NCBI GenBank assembly: GCA_016196565.1
Contig: JACPXK010000042.1
Span: 1-64,000, forward strand
Source: Candidatus Omnitrophota bacterium
GTDB taxonomy: Bacteria > Omnitrophota > Omnitrophia > Omnitrophales > Aquincolibacteriaceae
Direction: 5' to 3'
DNA length: 64,000 nucleotides
Shown: piece after piece, positions 23,701 through 28,409 of the stretch
Numbering within the stretch: position 1 is the first letter of the stretch
Layout of the letters: every line of letters begins with the position of its first letter
The notes under the pieces: model-generated
Told to the model about the DNA's origin: nothing
The model's database searches: none
Seen by the model: only the letters and a program-made list of their open reading frames with translations
Program-made: the position numbers and the translations under genes

Positions 23701-25003
23701 CTACTTTAAACAAGATTCTCCCATTTTGACCGTTACGCCGGAGGCGTTATTAAGCTATACGGATTTGCGGCCCCGATTTAATTCTCCCGTGAATCCTCCC
23801 CGTTCCCGTCCCATTTATGCGGCCAATAATGAAGTCGTTATAGCCAATGACCCCAAATTGGTTCCCGAAGGCATTCTTCTTATTTATCGGGATGAATCGT
23901 CCTTTCATCACAATGTTCAAGTCATGAGCCAAATGGAAATTTACGCCCGGCCCATCAAAGAGGGAAGACTGCCGGTAGTCATTGTCGGAACGAAGGGTGC
24001 CGATTTGAGCCAAGCCAAAAAAATGCTTCTCGAATCCTTCCCTTCTCTGGCTGAAATGGGTGAATCGAATGTATTTTACGCACCTTCAAAACGCTCCGAA
24101 GCACGGAGAATGACAAATATTCGCAAAGTTCTTAGAACTGAGTTTCATGTAATAAAGTATTTATCGAAAGCGGCTGTAGAAAATCGCGTATTAGATCTGG
24201 ATTATTCTAGAAGATTGCGAAGTCATAAATTGATTCGACCCTATGTGAAGCGGGGAATCATCCGTATGGAAGATTTGGACCGGTTGGCCGCGGCGATCCG
24301 GGAGATTGTGATATTCGGCGAAACCTCGGGCTCGGGGAGCATTTATCATACGGCAGACTTAAATAAGCCCGGTGTTCGTACCGCAATGCGAAAAGATACG
24401 CGCCGGCTTTTTGCCGGAATCGCCGAAATTTTACGGCGTAACCCAAAATTATCGGCGGACTTTATCATCAACAATCCGGATGAATCGGAACGTCTTGTCG
24501 TGACCAAAACTTTTAGGCGTATTTTTAAATCCGGGGATTTGGACCCGCTGCGCATTCTTGTTGAAAATGGAGATATTTTCCGGCGCGGGGATTGGAAAGG
24601 GATTCGTCACCGGACAAGTTTTTACAAAGATCCGTCTGAGACAATACGTGAAATCGTCCGGCAAAATTCCGGATTTGGCGATGACCGGCTGGCGTCCCTA
24701 TTCACAAGAGATTTAAACATCGGCAGTGAGTTTGGGATTTTTACCATGCAAATTCCAGTCCGTGAGATTACGGATGAAGATTTTAAACGGCTTGCCTACG
24801 CCGCCGGTCTTTATCTGACGCTGCGTTATTTGGATTTGAGCGCAAGCCAGCGTTCGGAATTGCGCGCGCGTCCCGAACTTTTGAAAAAAATCATTTGGGA
24901 TCTGAATCTGGGCGAGGTTTTTAACGCGGACGCCAAAACAGGCTTGGTTTGGAGGCTTGACCCGATGGCTTTGGCTTCCCGTTATGTGCGGCAAAGTGCC
25001 TAA
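8753..25003 (+). CDS. Giant exported multi-module protein with RSETR linkers, about 5,416 aa
   Basis: One uninterrupted frame of 16.25 kb. The start may be TTG 8753 (AGGT 6 bp ahead) or ATG 8762; both give a signal peptide (KSLRFMAFLTAVCFITTQIS). Residues 55-400 resemble the ChaN/Tiki-like fold (VIYLQDAHG, VALEGVKG, AAIVLAGGFHKKG). An HELAH zinc-protease-type motif lies at 1426-1430. HEAT-like helical repeats occupy about 2030-2470. A nucleotide-binding or methyltransferase-like segment is at about 2835-3095, and a HAD-like segment (FDIEKT from 4604, LKIITAMKN, DVLVEDRKD) at about 4600-4780. Fourteen [RKN]SE[TVAL]R motifs separate the modules. No transmembrane spans, surface anchor, NRPS or PKS domains were seen. 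Function unknown; export and a modular, possibly processed architecture are inferred. Confidence 0.9.
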   Translation: MQLMKSLRFMAFLTAVCFITTQISWGMPSVAEPVKASPSRLLFSPIDIPAEFGTLEIFHQGKTDKPFVIYLQDAHGVTDAQKNIQRLIEYLSQKYQVPLVALEGVKGKLDATLLRAFPDPVVAKKVLGNYLQQGELTGPEMAAIFDAAKTLYHGIEDWPIYEQNYRAYADAARQKNKLEQALGDLRRELEERRKEIYSPGLNEFHEKIMDFREGKIDFLELWQFLKFTPNDENFARYPQLFKFAGAIAKQENLPKEKMTFQGEAVFDELEKYTEEQEAKLVTNDKERALSRDYQHWLLLKNIAKLELTRNEWEQIKHNSSFFTQRPEFAFLLKPFIEFYQTAEKRDQALHQKLELLMKKQKARAAIVLAGGFHKKGFEAMLREKGYSYAVVSPRMDSFAGQEKYHKIMQGNVSYRSYLSTTFYDGFMRHAALRMMDGLSEAQFRKNLKLWRDELMRNLAREGRLAKAGEYTRYIDILYKVHRERFGNKNPLAHEQILKRMEKEIDHFAGQMAERFWKKSQAPTPSALVAIHPLDSSLSRSETRTLIAAMTARSEVRGKTRDEILGNPDTKEAYERGFGYAQADLGDSDEPVEKMPDFLILSLMVLNLNFIVRGMKAGILRGITGPETSGYWTAYAGMVKEQADRAAEFFDEISQKIDPSGERFASAAKFLEAISQNLSAGIKGVIVPKVHIRNFIQDLQKVIEDIGSVLEGRRGSVFSRVLELSGIAERLQKEPATINIVNNSLRNLDASKLSAVEISKVILGVLPAGHALKAILQNAIDKGNRDFFSLQMDQGEIAPRAQSLVQQAWHFNSQGEQNDREILKMIRAELMGYQAGLMPQGTEVGSFLPAPAESVPAYPEVREIHFVHRLLSGEFVSVQVNSAAETQPLTSADASGLLLDHFRTVSSFSDLAGSKKNILEKKYGLTVRKDRKQKGPLKQITLDITSETGEVFITAMVTIFRKLSQELRYMPSCSGGICAVPVELSQIVLRQLKPLETLTPEMAAEFEERRALQDEVRKKVFALNQIGVAYSLNQRSAYSYHDQIVKTATAEKVNLAIADLKRAGIDILDRVPKRLQGILQGPVIHSYGDLLELSGRLKDVMNQLLYNYQYIHFTKELSEAFFQTVEGIFAKWIESVRPMDSFVEVMPDGAESTAWAHEALSKALLALIGQVLEYQRIILAQHEKKNEEGREVEERLWSLIENSILHLKVQEGLVADSTAYGLVQVLENLSQEGKRILPQANLPDRGKRLKEIKRDIHYDGLMKRARKRPLLLRSETRAVSLDRRIAEISAEIKRAHAAAADPGDSKAQDMMKKLTEIPSDVAGFREWMLKRDQSTPAQKLLFKIIFQRGIFDFPADEFLPVVLAGDDVLGWSFHNPPFAHYLHNPSELKKDARIAAYSDFHDSTNQKLRLLFLRPAEKVMSLFATIHELAHGLVQSEDSRQMSAREPLVNAIVEGFQPYVEIELLVKLLSSAHGPELIEILKDELLDVADKTILKGISELVSLSPDDPEGHQEEIEIIHRFLNLIFPEDIPFIDRVLASVDGEMKFWLILIIAVRWLSIIDYPEDKIFVRSMKRQLGEDLVRGIHRAGDLRDLHSLLGQNRFQNLTVLFQWENLLQDAMEFHLPKEEIPQVEKLVKNIRNAIAQKFIFGMPSPEFERYMRLFVNFLDIIMFVIRDIHMNHRTSPESPFLDWKNSMIAKIPEFAERAADLGGGYMLGEKTFDEVFAGVSELLRAERSEVRTQKTAGQRIHEWEEWKRYHPVSVLKEFTRRMDPVTFEVLKSNTISKIVGSAVWGWRYQSGSIDVQDFLLFLLLDDIDMVRKCVIDHMIREVNLDVSVLVDHIRDPGISIRQFHVPVMGIRDDETRPDFNQKVAFRNKRRALISFFFGFFRGVIATARRDVEEVNQLFHLVLGINARDFQDRVEEMGRKLIQAITADPDSALGEDRIMEPLEAVALEYFRHLHVTEILGQKNPFEWLYKLIYREMFSHPAIKSQATGMLDDWENQMFAKRSSQVPRSETRTAAGPASAVRIPEFNSARLVREAIEKLSGQNKKVKSKETIENPKEIIDMLKFLGSLGAQEAILEIVPYTSYARYVRVRHAAIEALGSIGGEQAVLFLAELARHLISALTNQKAFYLHGSTDERDAKSYEIILAGDLELLIEALQQADEIEGTRQAIEILKDSFLDVATYSQFLNGLKINRRNLFIFTEILDKNLDQPNMLLSLLYPVIAGIDEDGREEARRWLNQHIGKIPKSDGVGEELFAVLALAALGDLAAQAGMLLHLEENQNYGLLNYSPEAVEILGLVIPKQSPSLKGRAIEILTYFFNGVEGETSSKTEAAVVLAVLGNTTGLDYLLQLWKKGEEREDGEVLDRIESAMAILADPAVVPVFSKISQDPARFYEDREIAISVLSRIGDKASIEALEVLRNDKNSNIRQNVYEILYERNAKQKEIPQKKLKDSNSKIPGALWIPVRIRKDDQSQDEAIKELIAQGILLTWEEGKEFMNFWPALLDQWGESPEGIYFAPVRDPSYILLRNGDEGTHDETSRRALIFSREASSYVVKYSGAYIPYVLDSGMTSPFFYDSRQWFYGAEEPGHPFSDREMSNGLKVQAASHDAFLNDPEMFLKPMVRVEPLGIPFGILSEGRAIYLPMKQALPLIGVKPENLKYFNLQFYIYKNPSGLDERIARLIDKPLADPGWLPYFTRFGISKDENGKFYFNGQEITATSVRTLILLNAFRRYAVFLRLLHDYLQMSGDPEQRSDIFTYQNLSPLTIFDYQNFSRDGFSDASLRHDMTNAMHILDKIAEDWNLPPHRVRQIRQSFRQIVTGENIAQRSETRADVHHPDFALWTGVLGDTIKLLDRAIKQHAKREKGRGKEKYVRNSERLRLSNLNPGYTSLLLGNGDDPYAVYEAMWGSKVYAKDRVYGREDIHPKEKSLRDLAAKNEITINKKKSPLHLIGNNARKRRTKESLTQSMARDFGFKRSSAIFDHISLLDFFIDAGAENIVERGADVQMARMLGLAAPGPEQRFARALLWALLTLLKDGGTLEISDGKLDSDSGQLTTVRKIFEEIVRKRKYKIISSQKIGKTFIEEDSIYLFRIDKSSSHRRSETRNVEGEAEAAEDPDSIISIQFSDINRLLDAKDAAAGHEKLHLANENPQLNHMLSDVQGARLKEYHNAVKKGGAGILKKEEIANIHTFVNDALYRLRYRKLNFLRKPLDFKYRVQGLGAQARRIINRTIGERHSSHLKSIRGRKIRSASIINEDQFRWFLAAVWNDELQDIDPQVLEMITLDAEWYFRKSKFGQGKYAHLSVETMMKSFRNGLAEIDLILSFLTPEEKQTMANEERVKEKWETLTLSETLRHFKTKYLPRWVALQREQEAARVARTAAQQEVEAEVDTAYQEFTKGANALSQEFLTAVIGFLGPDVQIEFRYRDEIKGNLPTEERVIWIQPGWEEESLHQRLAAEFKNDVSFTKLLDFLQKNPDLMISKVHFQISKMHSMPVIAIKISDQKYGIQSLIQRQRIKTLEDFRRYLLDYFLPTFAFYIQSIFQIKKTAETPSEKEIRLKQLLVFLNFVLNQYGGMDKLPGSLLLKAGELFARYQKNSSAVSLEELNNFFETTLLSVSNIYEAGVASHTLLDYLEKYSWLDPFSRSKWDDLENREKDNAIRAFEDDLDNKGSLRRMRAIERIEMVDRHSQFTPAQRAVIADRLRARQKKEDLATDEGQMLAGLIGKVIRQLEPKSEARAAIPFGNEFAAEINQRVARWLGESPNTEQVNVYYVDVNRKALPIGFFSVAEGKVVSENIGLETFIKIPQYLSRLKIMPEAAQLHFYLSQDLNVFGAIKRKSLRSNPKGKVMEVFVELNPASHQAYEFGFSSFEIKDDRVAAQYGNRNLEFKSRAELFDFLIREAIFDEIIPLNPAEPLGQYRVRTVSGREFTMHLQDREALEAAIRGGILDRSAQMPSLLFGYQLISEIKKAVGSYVVWKRSENSQSVNEEARRSFKVSDFAVKTALERFMSAALEAWHFLTDGLGGDSNEKREIHQHYLNMIQTAKVNVHRVPEKYYASLDVEIEGVNKKIHLGNPHPMPNTPAANPDLELAMDLHALHRLGIIRLKAPVKKSGASLRFGEDQGIFTRATADHSEELARLLSIFVEVIKPWDETALAQVRKRFIATFKAVMGKLRLDQETGGSVSISRIDEVYKISIKGPLDKSLHLRLKQLIMWARIMGQRILRQDNTRDLFVLKIDQALYDEISPFIPKRSETRSIPEKLQVWEKSDPPEHVLVKSHRGPEDFDQWYWQSEKRKWQRVKNRSLGFVEYAAPGMEKNPWIIRLGKNYYGELSRGLLYRYERNPKSPSESDHSLIVASDENEWNLVMEKLDPIIEAGGEHREALSYAKTQLSRGFQANFKTSKWELDFENGHASFTKIGNLIQQEIKPYLRDKGLIESSRTDSIVLNYAEGDLKQNLRVHWNEGQDYLSIYFSDQLENNDSFPFFIIIRKNSFRLKFIGNEGQFDQAIPIQLLKMPLSFANGSLEFQIPPEALAFLKTHLMPLLPHEMKILSFRSETRNPLQDEAAMAVNSEVRSPWRDEILAFTPQEREVYERARKIKGLKIGFDIEKTITTDSPYYEVYDLKNERPGRNARGQIMPIDYREVKSRLVAPGMKPLLIGLLENNKLKIITAMKNTLLVNWRETIPFLEKLIGAGAELVDGHQVEPVAKETFIFTVEGDMSIEKFSINGIELTEEQILKSGLVDQDHRQPHWRSLKPPVKFDLDVLVEDRKDLKPLMESLGLGRVLVVPAYTLHPFPEQVGEKWTLKTSLKHPNTSSYPVIDIYDSETYHQNVAAIIPTLTELEQIAATKQLRSEARSVILKQSDLGSAGPGHVQKIWNTSDVWHHDPNNFIYAAKFLNTRSFLENRANDPYYSLSIIGNGHLNSFDGSTVGLIFTVPDASVLAVLKHMEDRHVGTADAKSDAVLREFIERHRRVQNRLGVRNVLYFKQDSPILTVTPEALLSYTDLRPRFNSPVNPPRSRPIYAANNEVVIANDPKLVPEGILLIYRDESSFHHNVQVMSQMEIYARPIKEGRLPVVIVGTKGADLSQAKKMLLESFPSLAEMGESNVFYAPSKRSEARRMTNIRKVLRTEFHVIKYLSKAAVENRVLDLDYSRRLRSHKLIRPYVKRGIIRMEDLDRLAAAIREIVIFGETSGSGSIYHTADLNKPGVRTAMRKDTRRLFAGIAEILRRNPKLSADFIINNPDESERLVVTKTFRRIFKSGDLDPLRILVENGDIFRRGDWKGIRHRTSFYKDPSETIREIVRQNSGFGDDRLASLFTRDLNIGSEFGIFTMQIPVREITDEDFKRLAYAAGLYLTLRYLDLSASQRSELRARPELLKKIIWDLNLGEVFNADAKTGLVWRLDPMALASRYVRQSA
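10367..24865 (+). repeat. Fourteen dispersed [RKN]SE[TVAL]R motifs in the giant protein
   Basis: In-frame copies begin at nt 10367, 10406, 12566, 13952, 14789, 17234, 18056, 19952, 21503, 22409, 22457, 23303, 24092 and 24851, i.e. residues 539, 552, 1272, 1734, 2013, 2828, 3102, 3734, 4251, 4553, 4569, 4851, 5114 and 5367. Seven are exactly RSETR; others are RSEVR, RSEAR, RSELR, KSEAR and NSEVR. Codons differ between copies, so this is conservation of protein, not DNA duplication. Most copies sit in polar linkers between segments of different character. Confidence 0.9.
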
Positions 25004-25096
25004 GCGCTAACCCTTGTGCCGCAATGCTGTAGCAGGGCTTGACACTCTTACGGCTTTTTGATACAACCACCCGTCCTATTTATAGATAGAGGCCTC

Positions 25097-25978
25097 ATGA
25101 CTTCGATTTTGACAAAACGTTTGCCGGTTTGGCTCAGGCGTGATCTTCCGATTCCTTCTGCGGAACGCACGCATCAAATTTTGGCTGAGAACCGTTTGAA
25201 CACGGTTTGCGAATCGGCGCTTTGTCCGAATCGCAGTGAATGTTATTCGCATCGCACGGCGACTTTCATGATTTTGGGAAATACGTGCACGCGGGCTTGC
25301 GGTTTTTGTGCGGTGAATACCGGCCGCGGGGAAGTGCTTGAAGCGGATGAGCCCGAACGGGTTGCCGAGGCAACGCGTGAACTCGGCCTCGAATATGTCG
25401 TCATTACTTCGGTGGCGCGCGATGATATTGAAGATGAAGGCGCCACCCATTTTGCGCGCACCGTGCAAACGGTGAAGCATGAAATTCCCGGAATCCGGGT
25501 GGAGGTGTTGACGCCGGATTTTCACGCGCGTGAAGAATTGATCGCAAAAGTCGTTAATGCAAGACCGGATGTTTTCAATCACAATTTGGAAACGGTGCGC
25601 CGCCTTCAAAAAAAAGTAAGACCGCAGGCCGGTTATGAAAGATCGCTTGCGGTTCTTGAAATGGTGAAGCGGCTTGATCCGGCAATGACGACCAAAAGCG
25701 GGCTTATGCTCGGCCTCGGCGAAAGCCGCGAAGAGGTTTTGCAGGCCGCGGCGGATTTACGCGCTGCCGGATGTGATATTCTGACGCTCGGCCAATATTT
25801 GCGGCCGACTTTGAATCATCTCGAAGTGGTAGAATACATCGCGCCGGAAATTTTTTCGGATTTGGCCCGTGAATTAAAGTCCATGGGTTTTCTCGAAGTT
25901 TTTGCCGGACCTTATGTGCGAAGTTCTTATCACGCGGGCGAAACATTTTTGAATTCGAAAGAAAAATCGTCATTCTGA
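25097..25978 (+). CDS. lipA: Lipoyl synthase
   Basis: A radical-SAM enzyme inserting two sulfurs into protein-bound octanoyl groups. From ATG 25097 (TAGAGG ahead) it is 293 aa. The auxiliary-cluster motif is CESALCPNRSEC and the radical-SAM motif is CTRACGFC, followed by NTGRGEVLEADEPERVAEA, VITSVARDDIEDEGA, NHNLETVRRLQKKVRP and KSGLMLGLGE. The end is odd: SSF and the stop codon lie inside a dispersed palindromic repeat (25969-26031). No lipB or lplA is visible nearby. A TTGACA hexamer lies at 25039-25044 but no good -10 follows it. Confidence 0.95.
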   Translation: MTSILTKRLPVWLRRDLPIPSAERTHQILAENRLNTVCESALCPNRSECYSHRTATFMILGNTCTRACGFCAVNTGRGEVLEADEPERVAEATRELGLEYVVITSVARDDIEDEGATHFARTVQTVKHEIPGIRVEVLTPDFHAREELIAKVVNARPDVFNHNLETVRRLQKKVRPQAGYERSLAVLEMVKRLDPAMTTKSGLMLGLGESREEVLQAAADLRAAGCDILTLGQYLRPTLNHLEVVEYIAPEIFSDLARELKSMGFLEVFAGPYVRSSYHAGETFLNSKEKSSF

Positions 25979-26031
25979 GGCTGAAGGCCGAAGAATCCCG
26001 TAACGAGATCCTTCACTTCGTTCAGGATGAC
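25969..26031. repeat. Intergenic palindromic repeat (GTCATTCTGA...TCAGGATGAC)
   Basis: GTCATTCTGA (25969-25978) and TCAGGATGAC (26022-26031) form imperfect terminal inverted repeats, with GAAGAATCCCGTAACGAGAT in the middle and CTTCACTTCGTTCAGGATGA at the right. Elements of this wording recur between genes in many bacterial genomes and behave like REP or MITE sequences. Only this copy is present in the window. It supplies the stop codon of lipA. Confidence 0.7.
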
Positions 26032-26058
26032 AAATCGTTATCAAGGAGGACGTGAAAG

Positions 26059-26334
26059 ATGCACGAAGTGGCATTGGAAGGTTTAGGGCCTCATGTTGAA
26101 GAAGGGACCATTCAGACTTGGTTTTTTGAAGAAGGAGACCCCGTCAATGAGGGGGATGATTTGGTGGAAGTGACCACCGAAGAAGGCACGGTGACGATTC
26201 AGGCAGGTTCTACCGGCATTTTAGCTGAAGTTTATTATGATGAGGGGGAAGTGGTTGCCAAGGGAGAAGTTTTGTGTACGATTGACGATGAAGAGCCTGA
26301 TGATGACGATGAGAAGAAAGAGAAGGATGAATAA
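26059..26334 (+). CDS. Stand-alone biotinyl/lipoyl-fold protein lacking the modified lysine
   Basis: A 91-aa protein of one lipoyl/biotinyl-type domain (EGTIQTWFFEEGDPVNEGDD, GILAEVYYDEGEVVAKGEVL) with an acidic tail (DEEPDDDDEKKEKDE). In E2 proteins the hairpin reads ETDKA/VTV and carries the lipoyl-lysine. Here it reads TTEEGTVTI, with E42 at the lysine position, so it cannot be lipoylated or biotinylated there. AAGGAGG lies a few bases before the ATG, so it is well expressed in principle. It follows lipA and precedes an aminotransferase. It could be a decoy or scaffold protein, or a domain reused for another purpose. Confidence 0.8.
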   Translation: MHEVALEGLGPHVEEGTIQTWFFEEGDPVNEGDDLVEVTTEEGTVTIQAGSTGILAEVYYDEGEVVAKGEVLCTIDDEEPDDDDEKKEKDE

Positions 26335-26362
26335 TTTCTTGATGGGCCGGAGGACTTAATTT

Positions 26363-27553
26363 ATGCCGATGCATGAAGCCAATCGCATGATGCGGCTGCC
26401 GCCGTATCTTTTTACGATTGTGGACAATTGGAAACGCGAAGTGCGCGCCAAGGGCGTGGATGTGGTGGATTTCAGTATGGGGAATCCCGATTTCGAGCCG
26501 CCCAAACACGTGGTCCAGGCCATGCGCGAAGCTTTGAGGATGAAGGGCATTCACAAATATTCCAAATGGGATGAGGACATCGAAAAGAATTTTCGCCGGG
26601 CTATTTCCAAATGGTACGAAGGCCGTTTCGGTGTGGAGCTTGACCCCGATAAAGAAGTGATTCCTTTAATCGGCTCCAAAGAGGGCATTGCCCATTTGTC
26701 GCTGGCCTTCCTTAATAATGATGATTTGGCGCTGGTGCCGTCGCCGGCCTATCCGGTTCATTTTAACGGTGTCATTATGGCGGGCGGCATTCTTTATAGT
26801 ATTCCGCTGCGCGAAGAAAACGGCTATTTGCCGGATTTAAGTTCCATTCCGCGCGAAACCACGCGCCATTCCAAATTGATGTTTCTCAGTTATCCGCATA
26901 ATCCCACCACCGCCACTTGTGATTTGGAATTTTTCAATAAAGTGATTCATTGGGGGCAGGACAAAGATATTATCGTGGCCCATGATTTGACTTATTCGGA
27001 TATTGTTTTTGGAGCCAAACGCGCCCATAGCATTCTCGAGGTAAAAAATTCCCGTAAATTCTGCGTTGAATTCCATACGCTCTCCAAATCCTACAGCATG
27101 GCCGGATGGCGCATCGGATTTGCCGTCGGCAATAAAGATATCTTGAAAGCGGTGGCCAAAACCAAAAGCTATGTGGACTTCGGACTTTTCCGCGCCATTC
27201 AATATGCGGCCATCGCCGCACTCACCGGTCCGCAGACTTACGTTAAAGAACTCGTGACGAATTACAAAAAGCGTATCGATTATTTTGTCGACGGCCTGAA
27301 CCGCATCGGCTGGCCCACCAAAAAGCCCGCTGCCACATTTTATTGTTGGTCGAAAATTCCCCAGCAATATTGCGCGCTTACATCTATGGAATTTACGGAG
27401 CTCCTTTTGCGCGAAACCGGCGTTGCCGTTGCTCCGGGAACCGGATTCGGCGAAATGGGAGAAGGCTACATTCGTTTTGCCATGGTGGTGACCGAACCCC
27501 GCATGAAAATCGCGCTAGAACGCATCAAAACCTTCCTTCAGCGCAAGGTTTAG
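26363..27553 (+). CDS. PLP-dependent class I/II aminotransferase (AlaC-like)
   Basis: A 396-aa fold-type I aminotransferase. SMGNPDFEPPKHVVQA is the N-terminal substrate loop, GSKEGIAHLSLAFLNNDD and PSPAYPVHFNGVIMAGG line the cofactor site, and LSYPHNPTTATCD holds the conserved Asn-Pro. DLTYSDIVF holds the PLP-contacting Asp/Tyr, SKSYSMAGWRIGFAVG the Schiff-base lysine, and RFAMVV the carboxylate-binding Arg. It is closest in style to the alanine/glutamate-pyruvate transaminases of the AlaC group. LL-diaminopimelate aminotransferase is the nearest alternative. GGAGG lies 10 bp before the ATG. Confidence 0.85.
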   Translation: MPMHEANRMMRLPPYLFTIVDNWKREVRAKGVDVVDFSMGNPDFEPPKHVVQAMREALRMKGIHKYSKWDEDIEKNFRRAISKWYEGRFGVELDPDKEVIPLIGSKEGIAHLSLAFLNNDDLALVPSPAYPVHFNGVIMAGGILYSIPLREENGYLPDLSSIPRETTRHSKLMFLSYPHNPTTATCDLEFFNKVIHWGQDKDIIVAHDLTYSDIVFGAKRAHSILEVKNSRKFCVEFHTLSKSYSMAGWRIGFAVGNKDILKAVAKTKSYVDFGLFRAIQYAAIAALTGPQTYVKELVTNYKKRIDYFVDGLNRIGWPTKKPAATFYCWSKIPQQYCALTSMEFTELLLRETGVAVAPGTGFGEMGEGYIRFAMVVTEPRMKIALERIKTFLQRKV

Positions 27554-27560
27554 CTTTCGT

Positions 27561-28409
27561 GTGAAAAAACACGCTAAACGCCGCACGGGAAAAGAAAATA
27601 AGCCTATCGGAGTTTTTGACTCAGGTTTGGGTGGCCTCACGGTGGTCCGCGAAATGCGGCGACTCCTTCCATCTGAGGCCATTATTTATTTTGGAGATAT
27701 CGCCCGCCTGCCTTACGGCATTAAATCCAAAGAACAAATCCTTAGTCTTTCCATTCAGAATACCCTTTTTCTTTTAAAACATAAAATTAAGGCGCTTGTC
27801 GTTGCCTGCAATTCATCTTCCAGTGCTGCTTATGCATTCTTAAAAAGCCATTTTAATTTGCCGGTAGTCGATGTGATTGAGCCCGCAGCCCGTGCGGCCG
27901 TGCAAATTACGCGCAGCGGAAAAATAGGGATCATCGCAACTCAATCGACGGTTGCCAGCGGAGCCTATGAAAAGGCATTAAAACGGCTAAGGCCTTCGAT
28001 TAAGGTGACGCAAATGGCCTGCCCTTTATTTGTTCCCCTTGTTGAAGAAGGCTGGATTGACGGAAAAATTACGGAAGATATCGTCCGCGAATATTTAAAG
28101 CCGCTAAAACGCGAACGTTTCGACACATTGATTTTGGGCTGCACGCATTATCCTTTGCTGAAAAATATCATTCAGCGTCATGTCGGCGCGGGCATTCAAC
28201 TTGTGGATTCCGCGCTTCCGACGGCCGAGAAACTTTCTTCCATTTTGGAAAAAAACGAGCTATGCTATCACTCCCCTCGAAACGGCAAACTCAAGATCTT
28301 TGTCAGCGATTTACCTCGGAATTTTGTCCGTATCGGGGAAAGATTCCTCGGCGAAAAATTAAATGATGTCAAAGTTGTACGGGAAAGTGGAATGGGTTTT
28401 AAAAAATGA
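27561..28409 (+). CDS. murI: Glutamate racemase
   Basis: Makes D-glutamate for peptidoglycan. The 282-aa protein has the family blocks GVFDSGLGGLTVVREM and YFGDIARLPYG, the first catalytic cysteine in VACNSSSSAA, and the second in LGCTHYPLL. Start is GTG 27561, 7 bp after the aminotransferase stop. The end overlaps queC by 4 nt (ATGA). Spacing suggests one transcript from the aminotransferase to rdgB. Confidence 0.95.
   Translation: MKKHAKRRTGKENKPIGVFDSGLGGLTVVREMRRLLPSEAIIYFGDIARLPYGIKSKEQILSLSIQNTLFLLKHKIKALVVACNSSSSAAYAFLKSHFNLPVVDVIEPAARAAVQITRSGKIGIIATQSTVASGAYEKALKRLRPSIKVTQMACPLFVPLVEEGWIDGKITEDIVREYLKPLKRERFDTLILGCTHYPLLKNIIQRHVGAGIQLVDSALPTAEKLSSILEKNELCYHSPRNGKLKIFVSDLPRNFVRIGERFLGEKLNDVKVVRESGMGFKK

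Noticed and set aside
8753..25003. NRPS/PKS megasynthase, RTX adhesin or tape-measure protein as explanation for the giant gene
   Set aside because: No condensation, adenylation, ketosynthase or carrier motifs, no GGxGxD repeats, and no neighbouring phage genes.
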